Assembly (NCBI GenBank): GCA_903884065.1
Contig: CAISDL010000106.1
Location: forward strand, 1-56,245
Length of the DNA stretch: 56,245 nucleotides
From: an uncultured Actinomycetes bacterium
Lineage (GTDB): Bacteria; Actinomycetota; Actinomycetes; Mycobacteriales; Mycobacteriaceae
Direction: 5' to 3'
The notes under the pieces were generated by a model. The model had not been told where the DNA came from and did not search any database. It saw only the letters and a program-made list of their open reading frames with translations. A program made the position numbers and the translations under genes. Below, piece after piece: positions 8,591-20,094 of the stretch (the stretch's first letter is position 1; each line of letters begins with the position of its first letter).

Positions 8591-9799
8591 GTGTTGCGAT
8601 GGACCACCGCAGGTGAATCCCACGGCCGTGCCCTGATGGCTGTCATCGAGGGCATGGTGGCCGGTGTCGAGGTGACCTCCGCCGATATCGCGGGCCAATT
8701 GGCCCGGCGCCGACTCGGCTACGGCCGCGGCGCCCGGATGAAGTTCGAACAGGACGAGGTCACGGTGCTGGCCGGCCTGCGGCACGGGATCACCCTCGGC
8801 GGACCGCTCGCCATCGAGATCGGCAACAGCGAGTGGCCCAAATGGGAGACGGTGATGGCGTCGGACCCGGTCGCCGCCGCCGACCTCGACGTCGCCCGCA
8901 ATGCTCCGCTGACCCGGCCCCGCCCGGGCCACGCCGACTACGCCGGCATGCTCAAATACGGCTTCGACGACGCCCGCCCGGTGCTCGAGCGTGCCAGCGC
9001 CCGGGAGACCGCGGCCCGGGTGGCCGCGGCCACCATCGCCCGTGCCTTCCTGCGGCAGGCGCTGGGGGTCGAGGTGCTGTCCCATGTCATCTCGATCGGG
9101 GCGTCGACCCCCTACGACGGGCCGCCGCCCACCTTCGCCGACCTCTCCCGGATCGACGAGAGCCCGGTGCGTGCGTTCGACGCCGCGGCCGAGGAGTCGA
9201 TGATCTCCGAGATCGAGGCCGCCAAGCGGGACGGCGACACCCTCGGCGGGGTGGTCGAGGTCGTCGCGCACGGAATCCCGATTGGTCTGGGTTCCTTCAC
9301 CAGCGGTGAGGCCCGACTCGACAGCCAATTGGCCGCTGCGGTGATGGGCATCCAGGCGATCAAGGGCGTCGAGATCGGCGACGGTTTCGACACCGCGCGC
9401 CGGCGCGGCAGCGGTGCGCACGACGAGATGTACCCGGGTCCCGACGGCGTGGTCAGATCCACCAACCGGGCCGGTGGGCTCGAGGGCGGCATGACCAACG
9501 GCCAGCCGCTTCGGGTGCGGGCCGCGATGAAGCCGATCTCCACGGTGCCGCGGGCACTGGCCACCGTGGACATGAGCACCGGCGAGGCGGCGGTGGGCAT
9601 CCACCAGCGCTCGGATGTCTGCGCGGTACCCGCCGCGGGCGTGGTGGTGGAGGCCATGGTGGCACTCGTGCTGGCCCGCGCGGCGCTGGAGAAGTTCGGC
9701 GGCGATTCCTTGACCGAGACCCGGCGCAACATCGACGGGTATCTACGTGACATCGCCGAACGCGAGGCCTTCGGGTCGGCCTCGGTGATGTCGGGCTAG
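8591..9799 (+). CDS. aroC: Chorismate synthase
   Basis: This 402-residue enzyme converts EPSP to chorismate using reduced FMN. The N-terminus [18 protein letters not shown] is characteristic, with the FMN/substrate histidine in GESHG. Further family blocks are [35 protein letters not shown] and the C-terminal [11 protein letters not shown]. The GTG at 8591 gives the canonical start; a TTG follows directly. The 72 nt upstream, after the prepilin peptidase, show no clear promoter. aroK begins 3 nt after the stop. Confidence 0.96.
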   Translation: MLRWTTAGESHGRALMAVIEGMVAGVEVTSADIAGQLARRRLGYGRGARMKFEQDEVTVLAGLRHGITLGGPLAIEIGNSEWPKWETVMASDPVAAADLDVARNAPLTRPRPGHADYAGMLKYGFDDARPVLERASARETAARVAAATIARAFLRQALGVEVLSHVISIGASTPYDGPPPTFADLSRIDESPVRAFDAAAEESMISEIEAAKRDGDTLGGVVEVVAHGIPIGLGSFTSGEARLDSQLAAAVMGIQAIKGVEIGDGFDTARRRGSGAHDEMYPGPDGVVRSTNRAGGLEGGMTNGQPLRVRAAMKPISTVPRALATVDMSTGEAAVGIHQRSDVCAVPAAGVVVEAMVALVLARAALEKFGGDSLTETRRNIDGYLRDIAEREAFGSASVMSG

Positions 9800-9802
9800 A
9801 CC

Positions 9803-11990
<2,188 letters not shown>

Positions 11991-11996
11991 GTCGAC

Positions 11997-12599
11997 CTAC
12001 TCCCGGTCGTGCAGGCGCAGATCTGCTTCCTCGTGCTCGAGGCGAACGGACTCCCGCGCCTCCTGCCGCCAGTCCAGCTCGGTGCGTGACGGGGCGTACT
12101 TCTCGTTGGGGTCCTCGTCGGCCTGAACCGCACCGAACACGTCTCCACCGGCTCCGCCACGCTGCCGGTGAAACGGCGGGCGACGGCGGTCCACCAGCCA
12201 GCGGCCGAGAGCCACCGCGATCATCGCGGGAAGGAAGATCAGCAGGGCGGTGAAGGCCGGGAACACGACCAGTTCCGGTCCCAGGCCATCGACGTACACC
12301 GCGGTGTAGAAGTGCGAGATGATCCAGGTCACCAGACCGCTGAGCACGCCGGCCACCAGTCCGGCCATCAGCCAGCGCATGGCCAGGTCCCGACGGCGGT
12401 CCGGGTCGGGGTTGGCGCGGGCGTCGGCCATGCCGTCGAAAAGGGCCCAGATAAACGCGGCCACACCGAACAATGCGCACAGCGCGAAGCTGATGGTGCC
12501 GGCGTTGGTGGGGGAGCCGTTGATCAGCGTTCCCTGCACCAAACGGACCAGCACCATCCCGATCGCGAGGAGTACACCGCGCGGCAACCAGGTCGTCAT
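11997..12599 (-). CDS. Four-helix membrane protein (Rv2536/B-4DMT-like)
   Basis: A 200-residue protein with about four hydrophobic helices (roughly 8-26, 35-54, 74-97 and 104-130), then a hydrophilic, highly charged C-terminal tail of about 65 residues. Position between aroQ and pepQ and general appearance match the conserved mycobacterial membrane protein Rv2536, which some resources class as a B-4DMT-type transporter. No transport substrate can be inferred. It starts at ATG 12599-12597 with a TAGGCT -10 box 8 nt upstream, suggesting a leaderless mRNA, and is divergent from pepQ across only 33 bp. Confidence 0.8.
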   Translation of the reverse strand: MTTWLPRGVLLAIGMVLVRLVQGTLINGSPTNAGTISFALCALFGVAAFIWALFDGMADARANPDPDRRRDLAMRWLMAGLVAGVLSGLVTWIISHFYTAVYVDGLGPELVVFPAFTALLIFLPAMIAVALGRWLVDRRRPPFHRQRGGAGGDVFGAVQADEDPNEKYAPSRTELDWRQEARESVRLEHEEADLRLHDRE

Positions 12600-12607
12600 G
12601 GGTGATC

Positions 12608-12613
12608 AGCCTA
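12608..12613 (-). promoter_or_regulatory. -10 box (TAGGCT) for the membrane-protein gene
   Basis: Minus-strand TAGGCT lies 8 nt before the ATG at 12599. It forms half of a back-to-back promoter pair in the 33-bp gap. Confidence 0.5.
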
Positions 12614-12618
12614 GCGAG

Positions 12619-12624
12619 TACCGT
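12619..12624 (+). promoter_or_regulatory. -10 box (TACCGT) for pepQ
   Basis: TACCGT ends 8 nt before the pepQ GTG at 12633 and is only 5 nt from the opposing -10 box, so the two polymerase binding sites overlap. Confidence 0.5.
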
Positions 12625-12632
12625 CACCAACC

Positions 12633-13736
12633 GTGACACATTCCCAGCGCCGGGAGCGTCTCGCGGCGAGTCTGGTCGCGATCGGCGTGGATGCACTGCT
12701 GGTCAGCGACCTGATGAATGTGCGGTATCTGTCCGGATTCACCGGCTCCAATGCCGCTCTGCTGGTGTTCGCCGACGACACCGGGCCGGTCCTGGCGACC
12801 GATTCGCGCTACGTGACCCAGGCGGCCCGCCAGGCACCGGATCTGGAGGCGGCGATCGAGCGGGCCTGCGGCCGTCATCTGGTGACGCGGGCGATCGCCG
12901 GGGGTGCGCGGCGTGTCGGATTCGAGAGCCATGTGGTCACCGTCGACGGATATGACGGTCTGTCCCGCGCGTTGGACGACCACGACGGGGCCGAGTTGGT
13001 CCGCGCGTCGGGAGTCGTGGAGAGGTTGCGCGAGGTCAAGGACGTCGGTGAGGTGGCGCTGCTGCGGTCGGCATGCGACGCGGCCGACGCCGCCCTGGCC
13101 GCCCTGGTCGCCGGCGGCGGTCTGCGGCCCGGCCGTACCGAGCGGGCAGTTGCCCGTGAACTGGAAGCACGGATGCTCGACTACGGCGCCGACGGCCCAG
13201 CGTTTGAGACCATCGTCGCCGCCGGGGTCAACTCCGCGGTACCCCACCACCGGCCCACCGAGGCCGAACTGGCGGCAGGCGATTTCGTCAAGATCGACTT
13301 CGGTGCCCTGGTCGGCGGATACCACTCGGACATGACCCGCACATTCCTCCTCGGACCGGCCGCCAAGACCGCCGATTGGCAGCGCGACATCTACGCCCTG
13401 GTGGCATCGGCCCAGCGCGCCGGGGTGGCCGCGCTGAAGCGGGGGACGCCGCTGGCAGAGGTGGACGCCGCCGCGCGCGGGGTGATCGCCGATGCCGGCC
13501 ACGGCGAACATTTCGGCCACGGCCTCGGGCATGGAGTGGGTCTGCAGATCCACGAAGCGCCGGGGATCGGCGCCGCGGCGGTAGGCGCTCTGCGCTTGGG
13601 GTCGGTGGTGACCGTCGAGCCGGGCGTGTATCTGCCCGGACGCGGCGGCGTCCGGATCGAGGACACCCTGCTGGTCGGGGGGCGGGGCGCGGAGTCACTG
13701 AGCCGGTTCCCCAGGGAGCTGACCGTCCTCGATTAG
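12633..13736 (+). CDS. pepQ: M24-family Xaa-Pro aminopeptidase/dipeptidase
   Basis: This 367-residue pita-bread-fold metallopeptidase removes residues ahead of proline. An N-terminal creatinase-like domain (about 1-130) precedes the catalytic domain. All five expected metal ligands are visible: Asp222 and Asp233 ([18 protein letters not shown]), His296 ([11 protein letters not shown]), Glu329 (TVEPGVY) and Glu343 (RIEDT). The GTG at 12633 gives the family N-terminus [10 protein letters not shown] and has a -10 box 8 nt upstream. It precedes efp with the same order as in M. tuberculosis; the 93-nt gap carries a separate putative efp promoter. Confidence 0.92.
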   Translation: MTHSQRRERLAASLVAIGVDALLVSDLMNVRYLSGFTGSNAALLVFADDTGPVLATDSRYVTQAARQAPDLEAAIERACGRHLVTRAIAGGARRVGFESHVVTVDGYDGLSRALDDHDGAELVRASGVVERLREVKDVGEVALLRSACDAADAALAALVAGGGLRPGRTERAVARELEARMLDYGADGPAFETIVAAGVNSAVPHHRPTEAELAAGDFVKIDFGALVGGYHSDMTRTFLLGPAAKTADWQRDIYALVASAQRAGVAALKRGTPLAEVDAAARGVIADAGHGEHFGHGLGHGVGLQIHEAPGIGAAAVGALRLGSVVTVEPGVYLPGRGGVRIEDTLLVGGRGAESLSRFPRELTVLD

Positions 13737-13775
13737 CCGCTGGGCTGTGCTGTCACGGGTCACCAGCGGCGAAGG

Positions 13776-13781
13776 TAAGCT
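13776..13781 (+). promoter_or_regulatory. Putative efp -10 box (TAAGCT)
   Basis: TAAGCT would give an efp leader of roughly 40-45 nt containing the strong GAGGAGAA ribosome-binding site. A weak -35-like TGTCAC lies about 19 nt upstream. Confidence 0.35.
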
Positions 13782-13829
13782 CCGCAGAGCCTTTAGTCCG
13801 CAATCATCTGCTGAGGAGAACGACGAATC

Positions 13830-14393
13830 GTGGCGAGCACCGCCGACTTCAAGAACGGCCTCGTGCTGAACATCGACGGCCAACTGTGGACCATCACCGA
13901 GTTCCAGCACGTCAAACCCGGCAAAGGCCCGGCCTTCGTGCGGACCAAGCTCAAGAATGTGCTGTCCGGCAAGGTGGTCGACAAGACGTACAACGCCGGG
14001 GTCAAGGTGGAGACCGCCACGGTGGACCGGCGCGACGCGACCTACCTCTACCGCGATGGCTCCGACTTCGTCTTCATGGACAGTCAGGACTACGAGCAGC
14101 ATCCGCTGCCGGAGGCGCTGGTGGGCAACGCGGCCGGCTTCCTGCTCGAGGGCATGCCGGTGCAGATCGCTTTCAACGAGGGCAGCCCGCTCTACCTCGA
14201 ACTGCCGGTGACGGTCGAACTCGTGGTGAGCCACACCGAACCCGGCCTGCAGGGCGATCGCTCCAGTGCCGGCACGAAGCCGGCGACACTGGAAACCGGC
14301 GCCGAGATCCAGGTCCCGCTGTTCATCAACATCGGCGACAAGCTGAAGGTCGACTCGCGCGACGGCAACTATCTGGGCCGCGTGAATGCGTGA
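13830..14393 (+). CDS. efp: Elongation factor P
   Basis: A 187-residue, three-domain translation factor that rescues ribosomes stalled at polyproline. The tRNA-acceptor-contacting loop reads KPGKGPAF with Lys32 at its tip. This is the palindromic PGKGP type reported in actinobacteria, which works without the lysine modifications used by E. coli. Domains II and III are complete ([34 protein letters not shown]). The GTG start has a good GAGGAGAA site about 9 nt upstream. nusB follows after 15 nt and is probably co-transcribed. Confidence 0.97.
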   Translation: MASTADFKNGLVLNIDGQLWTITEFQHVKPGKGPAFVRTKLKNVLSGKVVDKTYNAGVKVETATVDRRDATYLYRDGSDFVFMDSQDYEQHPLPEALVGNAAGFLLEGMPVQIAFNEGSPLYLELPVTVELVVSHTEPGLQGDRSSAGTKPATLETGAEIQVPLFINIGDKLKVDSRDGNYLGRVNA

Positions 14394-14408
14394 TTCGGCC
14401 GGCTAGCG

Positions 14409-15749
14409 ATGGCTGACCGCAAGCCGGACAAAGGCAGGTCCCAGGGCCGCCATCAGGCGCGCAAACGCGCTGTCGATCTACTCTTCGAGGCCGAGGCCCG
14501 CGGGTTGACCGCCGCCGAGGTGGCCGACGGCCGCACGACGCTGGCGGAGACGAATTCCGATGTGACCGAGCTGAATCCGTACACCGTTGCGGTGGCCCGG
14601 GGTGTCAGCGGGGACGCCGACCACATCGACGAGCTGATCAGTTCCCATCTGCAGGGCTGGACGTTGGAGCGGTTGCCCGCGGTGGACCGGGCGATCCTGC
14701 GGGTTGCGGTGTGGGAACTGTTGCACGCTGACGACGTGCCCGAACCGGTGGCCGTCGACGAGGCCGTCGAACTGGCCAAGCAACTGTCCACCGACGAGTC
14801 ACCCGGATTCGTCAACGGCGTGCTCGGGCAGGTGATGCTGGTGACTCCGCAGATTCGCGCGGCCGCGGCATCGTTGGCCGCCCGGGCCGAATCCGGACCG
14901 GCGATGGACGCCGGGAAGCATTTCGGCGGGCTGGCCACGATCTGGGATGAGCAGGCCGAGGCGATGGACGCCTCGATGGGCCGGCACGGCTGTGCCGCCC
15001 GCATGGCGCTGGACGCCCGCCCGGGCGAGCGGGTCGTCGACGTGGGGTGCGGACCCGGTATCTCGGCCGTGGCACTGGCCGCCGCGGTCGCGCCGGACGG
15101 CTGGGTCGGCGCCGTCGACGTGGTGCCGCAGATGGCGGATGCCGCCGGCCGGCGGCTGACGGCGGCCGGGCTGCCGGGTGCCGGGGTGGCCGCCGACGCG
15201 GCCACTGCCGACCTCATTGCCGTGGCCGGGGCCGGGAGTGCCTTCGACGCCGTCCACTCGCGGTTCGGTCTGATGTTCTTCCCCGAGCCGAAGTCCGCCA
15301 TTGCCAACATTTTCCGCGCCGTGAAGCCAGGCGGACGGCTGGCCGCATCGGTGTGGCAGCACCTCGACCGCAACCCGTGGATGGTGCTCACCACAGCCAC
15401 CGCGACGCAGATTCTCGGTATGGACCGCCCGCCGCTGCCCGGTCCCGGCGCTCCCGGCCCTTTCTCGATGGCCGACCCAGTGGAGACCGCGCGGCTTTTC
15501 ACCGATGCCGGCTTCGTCGACGTTCATCTCGAATCGATCGAGGCGCCCTTCATCTTTCCCGGCGACGGCACCGCCGCGGCCGAACGGATCTTGAGCGCCG
15601 GGCCGCTCGGGCCGGCGTTCCTGGGGGCCGACGAGTCGCGCCGGACCGAGGTCGTCGCGGGCGTCGTCGCCGCACTGGAGCACCACCGCGGCGAGGATGG
15701 TTTCGAGGTGCCCGCCGCATCCTGGTGCATCACCGCGCGGCGGCCCTGA
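14409..15749 (+). CDS. nusB: NusB antitermination factor fused to a SAM-dependent methyltransferase
   Basis: This is one uninterrupted 446-codon frame. Residues 1 to about 162 are a complete NusB ([47 protein letters not shown]), normally a free protein of about 156 residues that binds boxA with NusE. Residues about 166-446 are a class I methyltransferase: motif [10 protein letters not shown] at 209-217, [20 protein letters not shown] (post-I) and [13 protein letters not shown]. The join lacks a stop codon. Met166 (ATG 14904) could be an old or internal methyltransferase start, but no Shine-Dalgarno precedes it. The fusion recalls RsmB, which also joins a NusB-like domain to a methyltransferase. 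The methyl acceptor is unknown. Confidence 0.88.
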   Translation: MADRKPDKGRSQGRHQARKRAVDLLFEAEARGLTAAEVADGRTTLAETNSDVTELNPYTVAVARGVSGDADHIDELISSHLQGWTLERLPAVDRAILRVAVWELLHADDVPEPVAVDEAVELAKQLSTDESPGFVNGVLGQVMLVTPQIRAAAASLAARAESGPAMDAGKHFGGLATIWDEQAEAMDASMGRHGCAARMALDARPGERVVDVGCGPGISAVALAAAVAPDGWVGAVDVVPQMADAAGRRLTAAGLPGAGVAADAATADLIAVAGAGSAFDAVHSRFGLMFFPEPKSAIANIFRAVKPGGRLAASVWQHLDRNPWMVLTTATATQILGMDRPPLPGPGAPGPFSMADPVETARLFTDAGFVDVHLESIEAPFIFPGDGTAAAERILSAGPLGPAFLGADESRRTEVVAGVVAALEHHRGEDGFEVPAASWCITARRP

Positions 15750-15750
15750 C

Positions 15751-16953
15751 TTACAGCCCGAGCGCCGAATAGGTCCGCCGCACGAACTTCGGTTGGGCGG
15801 ATTGCAGTCTGGCCAGATCGGTGTTGCCCGCCACGGCGGCGGCCGCCGCCGTCAGATCCGGGTAGTTCTGGATCAGGTAGATCAAGATCAGGTCGTTGGC
15901 CGGATCGGCCTGCCACCAGGTCCCGTATGCACCCGGCCAACCGAACGTCCCCAGTCCGCCGGGACCGAACAATCGCGCAGACCGCGACGGGTCGGTCACC
16001 ACCGACAGATTCAGGCCGAAGCCGCGTCCCACCCAGAACGGCGCGCCCAGGAACGGATGACGTTTCTGTTCCTCGGTGAGCCGGTCGGCGCGCATCAGCC
16101 CGACCGAGGCCTCGGTGAGGACCCGGACTCCGTCGACCTCACCGCCGGCCAGCAGCATCCGGGCGAACTGGAGGTAATCCCCGGCGGTGGAGACCAGACT
16201 CGCCCCGCCCTGGCAGAACCGCGGCTCGCGCACCGGCACCGGACCCATGACGTCGTGCTGCAGACCCCTCTGCTCGTCGAGCCGGTACATGGTCGCCGCC
16301 CGTTCCCGCTTCTCCGGGGTCACGAAGAACCCGGTGTCGGACATACCCAGCGGCTCGAAGACCCGCTCGGAGAGCACGGTCTGCAGGGGTTTCCCCTCGA
16401 TCCGGGACAGGGCGATCCCGAGGATCTCGGTGGAATGGCTGTAGGTGAGCCGCTCACCGGGCTGATGCATCAGCGGCAGCCCGGAGACCTCGGCCAGCCA
16501 GTCGTCGGCGTCCTGGCGCAGCGAGACCTGGGCGTAGGCGCGGCTGATCGGGCCGATCACCGAGAAGGAGTAGGCCAGCCCGCTGCGGTGGGTCATCAGG
16601 TCTTCGACGGTGATCGGACGTCGAGCCGGCACGGTGTTGTCCAACGGGCCGGTCGGATCGACCAGCACCTGCATGTCTGCCAGTTCGGGTAGCCAGCGGG
16701 TCACCGGGTCGGACAGGGCGAGCTTGCCCTCCTCACCGAGCGCCATCGCCGCGGCGACCGTCACCGGCTTGGTCATCGACGCGATGCGGAAGATGGTGTC
16801 GCGTTGCATCGGCAGCTTCGTCTCGACGTCGCGGTGGCCGATCTCGTTGACCTGCAGCACTTCTCCGCGATGCCAGACGCAGGTGACTGCTCCGGAGAGC
16901 AGTCCGGCCTCGACCGCCTGGTCGATGGAGGATCTGTTGTCGGCGAGGCTCAC
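15751..16953 (-). CDS. Beta-lactamase-family serine hydrolase (class C-like/esterase)
   Basis: A 400-residue penicillin-binding-protein-fold hydrolase. The nucleophile motif is SMTK at Ser59-Lys62, the second motif YSH at Tyr171-His173 (the family uses YxN or related), and a C-terminal FGWPGAYGTWW takes the place of the third motif. No signal peptide is visible, pointing to a cytoplasmic esterase-like role rather than antibiotic resistance; the natural substrate is unknown. The GTG start is backed by a TAGACT -10 box 7 nt upstream, suggesting a leaderless message. It converges tail-to-tail with nusB, one base apart, and is divergent from pyrR. Confidence 0.85.
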   Translation of the reverse strand: MSLADNRSSIDQAVEAGLLSGAVTCVWHRGEVLQVNEIGHRDVETKLPMQRDTIFRIASMTKPVTVAAAMALGEEGKLALSDPVTRWLPELADMQVLVDPTGPLDNTVPARRPITVEDLMTHRSGLAYSFSVIGPISRAYAQVSLRQDADDWLAEVSGLPLMHQPGERLTYSHSTEILGIALSRIEGKPLQTVLSERVFEPLGMSDTGFFVTPEKRERAATMYRLDEQRGLQHDVMGPVPVREPRFCQGGASLVSTAGDYLQFARMLLAGGEVDGVRVLTEASVGLMRADRLTEEQKRHPFLGAPFWVGRGFGLNLSVVTDPSRSARLFGPGGLGTFGWPGAYGTWWQADPANDLILIYLIQNYPDLTAAAAAVAGNTDLARLQSAQPKFVRRTYSALGL

Positions 16954-16960
16954 CGCGGCG

Positions 16961-16966
16961 AGTCTA
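16961..16966 (-). promoter_or_regulatory. -10 box (TAGACT) for the serine hydrolase gene
   Basis: Minus-strand TAGACT ends 7 nt before the GTG at 16953, typical of a leaderless start. Confidence 0.5.
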
Positions 16967-17018
16967 CTGACACGACCGCACCTGACGTGGCCGTCGGGAT
17001 CGTCGGTCCGGTGGGTGC

Positions 17019-17024
17019 TACGCT
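17019..17024 (+). promoter_or_regulatory. Putative pyr operon -10 box (TACGCT)
   Basis: TACGCT fits TANNNT and would place the start site near 17031, giving a leader of about 57 nt that contains the PyrR-binding hairpin. No clear -35 element is seen. Confidence 0.45.
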
Positions 17025-17041
17025 CCGGGCGTTGACATCCT

Positions 17042-17076
17042 TTAACGATCCGTCCGGCGAGGCGGAGAAGGAGGTC
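17042..17076 (+). promoter_or_regulatory. PyrR-binding RNA hairpin overlapping the pyrR ribosome-binding site
   Basis: The leader contains TCCGGCGAGGC, matching the conserved PyrR-binding loop pattern (UCC-G-GAGG). It is flanked by complementary CCGTC and GGCGG arms and followed immediately by the strong AAGGAGGT ribosome-binding site (17068-17075), 12 nt before the pyrR GTG. Experimental work in M. smegmatis showed PyrR-dependent translational repression; this geometry fits that mechanism. There is no second hairpin with a U-tract, which argues against transcription attenuation. Confidence 0.65.
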
Positions 17077-17087
17077 CGGTTTACGCC

Positions 17088-17666
17088 GTGGGGACCAACG
17101 AAGGCACCACCGACCGGGAACTGATGTCCGCTGCGGATGTCGGTCGAACCGTTTCCCGGATGGCTCACCAGATCATCGAGAAGACCGCCATGGACGGCGC
17201 CGATGCGCCGCGTGTGGTGCTGCTGGGCATCCCGACCCGCGGGGTCACCCTGGCGAACCGGTTGGCCGCGAAGATCCATGAATTCTGCGGCACCACGGTC
17301 GCCCGCGGCGGCCTCGACATCACGCTGTACCGCGACGACCTCGACTTCAAGCCGCCTCGAGCGCTCGAGGAGACCTCGATCCCGCGCGGCGGCGTCGACG
17401 ACGCCCTGGTGATCCTCGTCGACGATGTGCTCTACACCGGACGCTCGGTCCGCTCCGCGCTGGATGCGCTCCGAGATATCGGCAGGCCGAAAGCGGTGCA
17501 GTTGGCGGTGCTCGTCGACCGCGGCCACCGGGAGTTGCCGGTTCGGGCCGACTACGTCGGCAAGAACGTGCCCACCTCGCGCAGTGAGAACGTCAAGGTG
17601 CGACTCACCGAGGACGACGACGTCGAGGGCATCTGGATCGCCCCGCACGGGGGTCCGGTGCGCTGA
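17088..17666 (+). CDS. pyrR: PyrR, uracil-responsive regulator of the pyr operon
   Basis: A 192-residue phosphoribosyltransferase-fold RNA-binding regulator, bifunctional in other species (uracil phosphoribosyltransferase). The PRPP loop is [20 protein letters not shown]. Other conserved parts are [24 protein letters not shown] and [22 protein letters not shown]. It begins at GTG 17088 after an AAGGAGGT site placed within the RNA element it is expected to bind, implying feedback on its own translation and, through coupling, on the whole operon. Its TGA overlaps the pyrB ATG by one base. Confidence 0.95.
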   Translation: MGTNEGTTDRELMSAADVGRTVSRMAHQIIEKTAMDGADAPRVVLLGIPTRGVTLANRLAAKIHEFCGTTVARGGLDITLYRDDLDFKPPRALEETSIPRGGVDDALVILVDDVLYTGRSVRSALDALRDIGRPKAVQLAVLVDRGHRELPVRADYVGKNVPTSRSENVKVRLTEDDDVEGIWIAPHGGPVR

Positions 17667-18622
17667 TGAGCATCAGGCACCTGTTGTCGGCCACCGACCT
17701 GACCCGCGACCAGGCCACCGCCATCCTCGACGATGCCGACCGGTTCCGGCAGGCGCTGCTGGGCCGCGAGGTCAAGAAACTTCCCACGCTGCGCGGCCGC
17801 ACCATCATCACGATGTTCTACGAGAACTCCACCCGCACCCGGGTCTCGTTCGAGGTGGCCGGCAAGTGGATGAGCGCCGACGTGATCAACGTCAGCTCCT
17901 CGGGTTCCTCGGTGGCCAAAGGCGAGTCGCTGCGCGACACCGCGCTGACCCTGCGCGCCGCCGGCGCCGACATGCTGATCATCCGGCACCCGGCTTCCGG
18001 GGCGGCCCAACAGCTGGCCGAGTGGACGCTGGAGGCCGACGGCACCGGCCCCAGCGTGGTCAACGCGGGGGACGGCACCCACGAGCACCCCACCCAGGCC
18101 CTGCTGGATGCGCTGACCATCCGCCAGCGTCTCGGCGACATCGAGGGCCGCCGGGTGGTGATCGTCGGTGACGTCCTGCACAGCCGGGTGGCGCGGTCGA
18201 ACGTCGCGCTGCTGAACACCCTCGGTGCGGAGGTGGTGCTGGTGGCGCCGCCGACCCTGCTGCCGGTGGGGGTTGCCGACTGGGGCGGTGTGACGATCTC
18301 CCACGACCTCGATGCCGAACTGCCCGCGGCCGATGCGGTGATGATGCTGCGGGTGCAGGCCGAGCGGATGAACGGCGGCTTCTTCCCCTCGGAACGTGAG
18401 TACTCGGTCCGCTTCGGGCTTTCCGAGCGCCGCCAGGCGATGCTTCCCGAGCGCGCGGTGGTGCTGCACCCCGGTCCGATGCTGCGCGGCATGGAGATTT
18501 CATTCTCTGTTCCCGACTCGTCGCAATCGGCTGTGCTGCAACAGGTTTCCAACGGCGTGCATGTCCGGATGGCGGTGCTGTTCCACCTGCTGGTCGGCAC
18601 CGACGAGGCGGTGAGTGTGTGA
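17666..18622 (+). CDS. pyrB: Aspartate carbamoyltransferase, catalytic chain
   Basis: A 318-residue enzyme joining carbamoyl phosphate and aspartate, the committed pyrimidine step. The carbamoyl-phosphate motif STRTR is at 55-59 ([14 protein letters not shown]). HPTQALLDA and [11 protein letters not shown] are the other signature blocks. No pyrI-like regulatory chain gene is nearby, so the catalytic trimer probably associates with the following dihydroorotase or acts alone. The ATG overlaps the pyrR stop, and the terminal GTGTGA overlaps the pyrC GTG, where a repeat array begins. Confidence 0.96.
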   Translation: MSIRHLLSATDLTRDQATAILDDADRFRQALLGREVKKLPTLRGRTIITMFYENSTRTRVSFEVAGKWMSADVINVSSSGSSVAKGESLRDTALTLRAAGADMLIIRHPASGAAQQLAEWTLEADGTGPSVVNAGDGTHEHPTQALLDALTIRQRLGDIEGRRVVIVGDVLHSRVARSNVALLNTLGAEVVLVAPPTLLPVGVADWGGVTISHDLDAELPAADAVMMLRVQAERMNGGFFPSEREYSVRFGLSERRQAMLPERAVVLHPGPMLRGMEISFSVPDSSQSAVLQQVSNGVHVRMAVLFHLLVGTDEAVSV

Positions 18623-18762
18623 CCGGCGGGCAGGAGCGAAGCGACCGGGGGAATATGACCGGCGGGCAGGAGCGAAGCGACCGGGGGAATATGACCGGCG
18701 GGCAGGAGCGAAGCGACCGGGGGAATATGACCGGCGGGCAGGAGCGAAGCGACTCGGGGAAG
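18619..18762 (+). repeat. 36-bp MIRU-like tandem repeat at the pyrB-pyrC junction
   Basis: Four units of 36 bp start at 18619, 18655, 18691 and 18727. The first begins with GTG and the others with ATG. Each encodes [12 protein letters not shown] (last copy ending DSGK). The unit carries its own start codon preceded by a GGGGGAAT stretch that could act as a weak ribosome-binding site. The array begins exactly at the pyrB stop, so it has been inserted or expanded between the pyrB stop and the original pyrC start (probably GTG 18766). Confidence 0.88.
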
Positions 18763-20094
18763 GTCGTGGCCCCGGTTCTGATCAGGGGCGTCCGCCTCTA
18801 CGGCGAGGGCGACCCGGTCGACGTCCTGGTGGTCGACGGGCAGATCGCCGAGATCGGCACCGCCCTCTCTGCTCCCGCCGGTAGCGCCGGAGCCGCTGGG
18901 CCGGCGACAGAAGTCACGGTCGTCGAGGCCGCCGGCCAGGTGCTGCTGCCCGGCCTGGTGGACCTGCACACCCATCTGCGCGAGCCGGGTCGGGAATATG
19001 CCGAGGACATCGAAACCGGTTCGGCGGCAGCGGCTCTGGGTGGGTACACCGCGGTCTTCGCGATGGCCAACACCGACCCGGTCGCCGACAGCCCGGTGGT
19101 CACCGACCACGTGTGGCGGCGTGGTCGACAGGTCGGCCTGGTCGACGTGCACCCCGTCGGCGCCGTCACGGTGGGGCTTGCCGGCAAGCAGCTCACCGAA
19201 ATGGGCCTGATGGCCGACAGCGTCGGGCGGGTCCGGATGTTCTCCGACGACGGCATCTGCGTGCACGACCCTCTGGTGATGCGCCGGGCCCTGGAGTATG
19301 CCGCCGGCCTGGGCGTGCTCATCGCTCAGCACGCCGAAGAACCGCGGCTGACGGCGGGAGCCGTCGCCCATGAGGGGCCCAATGCCGCCCGGCTGGGTCT
19401 GGCGGGGTGGCCACGGGCCGCCGAGGAGTCGATCGTCGCCCGCGATGCGCTGCTGGCCCGCGACGCGGGCGCCCGGGTGCACATCTGCCACGCCTCGACG
19501 GCCGGCACCGTCGAGATCCTCAAATGGGCTCGCGAACAGGGCATCTCGATCACCGCCGAAGTCACCCCGCACCACCTGATGCTCGACGACGGCCGACTGG
19601 ACAGCTACGACGGGGTTAACCGGGTGAACCCGCCGCTGCGCGAGGCCTCTGACACCGCCGCGTTGCGCCGCGCCCTGGCCGACGGAGTGATCGACTGCGT
19701 GGCCACCGACCACGCCCCGCACGCCGAACAGGAGAAGTGCTGCGAGTTCTCGGTGGCCCGGCCCGGCATGCTGGGCCTGCAGACCGCGCTGTCGGTGGTG
19801 GCGGCAACCATGGTGGCTCCCGGAATGCTGGACTGGCGCGGGGTCGCCAGGGTGATGAGCGAGAATCCGGCGCGCATCGTCGGGCTCGATGACCAGGGCC
19901 GCCCCCTGGAGGTCGGCGAGCCGGCCAACCTTGTGGTCGTCGACCCGGATTCGAGCTGGACGGTCGACGGCGCCGCCCTGGCCAGTCGGTCGGCAAATAC
20001 TCCCTACGGGGCGATGACACTGCCCGCCACGGTGACCGCCACGCTGCTGCGGGGGCGGATCACCGCCCGGGACGGCAAGGTTCGGCCCGCGTGA
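18619..20094 (+). CDS. pyrC: Dihydroorotase with a repeat-encoded N-terminal extension
   Basis: An amidohydrolase that cyclises carbamoyl aspartate. Metal ligands are visible in [16 protein letters not shown] and VATDHAPH, and the body (from [14 protein letters not shown]) matches mycobacterial PyrC of about 430 residues. Counting from GTG 18619, which overlaps the pyrB stop by 4 nt, the product has 491 residues because four 12-residue repeats precede the normal start. Five in-frame starts exist (18619, 18655, 18691, 18727 and 18766). Which are used is undetermined, so several N-terminal forms may coexist. The next gene overlaps the stop by 4 nt. Confidence 0.94.
   Translation: MTGGQERSDRGNMTGGQERSDRGNMTGGQERSDRGNMTGGQERSDSGKVVAPVLIRGVRLYGEGDPVDVLVVDGQIAEIGTALSAPAGSAGAAGPATEVTVVEAAGQVLLPGLVDLHTHLREPGREYAEDIETGSAAAALGGYTAVFAMANTDPVADSPVVTDHVWRRGRQVGLVDVHPVGAVTVGLAGKQLTEMGLMADSVGRVRMFSDDGICVHDPLVMRRALEYAAGLGVLIAQHAEEPRLTAGAVAHEGPNAARLGLAGWPRAAEESIVARDALLARDAGARVHICHASTAGTVEILKWAREQGISITAEVTPHHLMLDDGRLDSYDGVNRVNPPLREASDTAALRRALADGVIDCVATDHAPHAEQEKCCEFSVARPGMLGLQTALSVVAATMVAPGMLDWRGVARVMSENPARIVGLDDQGRPLEVGEPANLVVVDPDSSWTVDGAALASRSANTPYGAMTLPATVTATLLRGRITARDGKVRPA

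Noticed and set aside
12000..12600. Plus-strand open frame (12168-12605) opposite the membrane-protein gene
   Set aside because: Its translation is hydrophilic low-complexity sequence, whereas the minus strand gives clear membrane helices and a conserved neighbour position.
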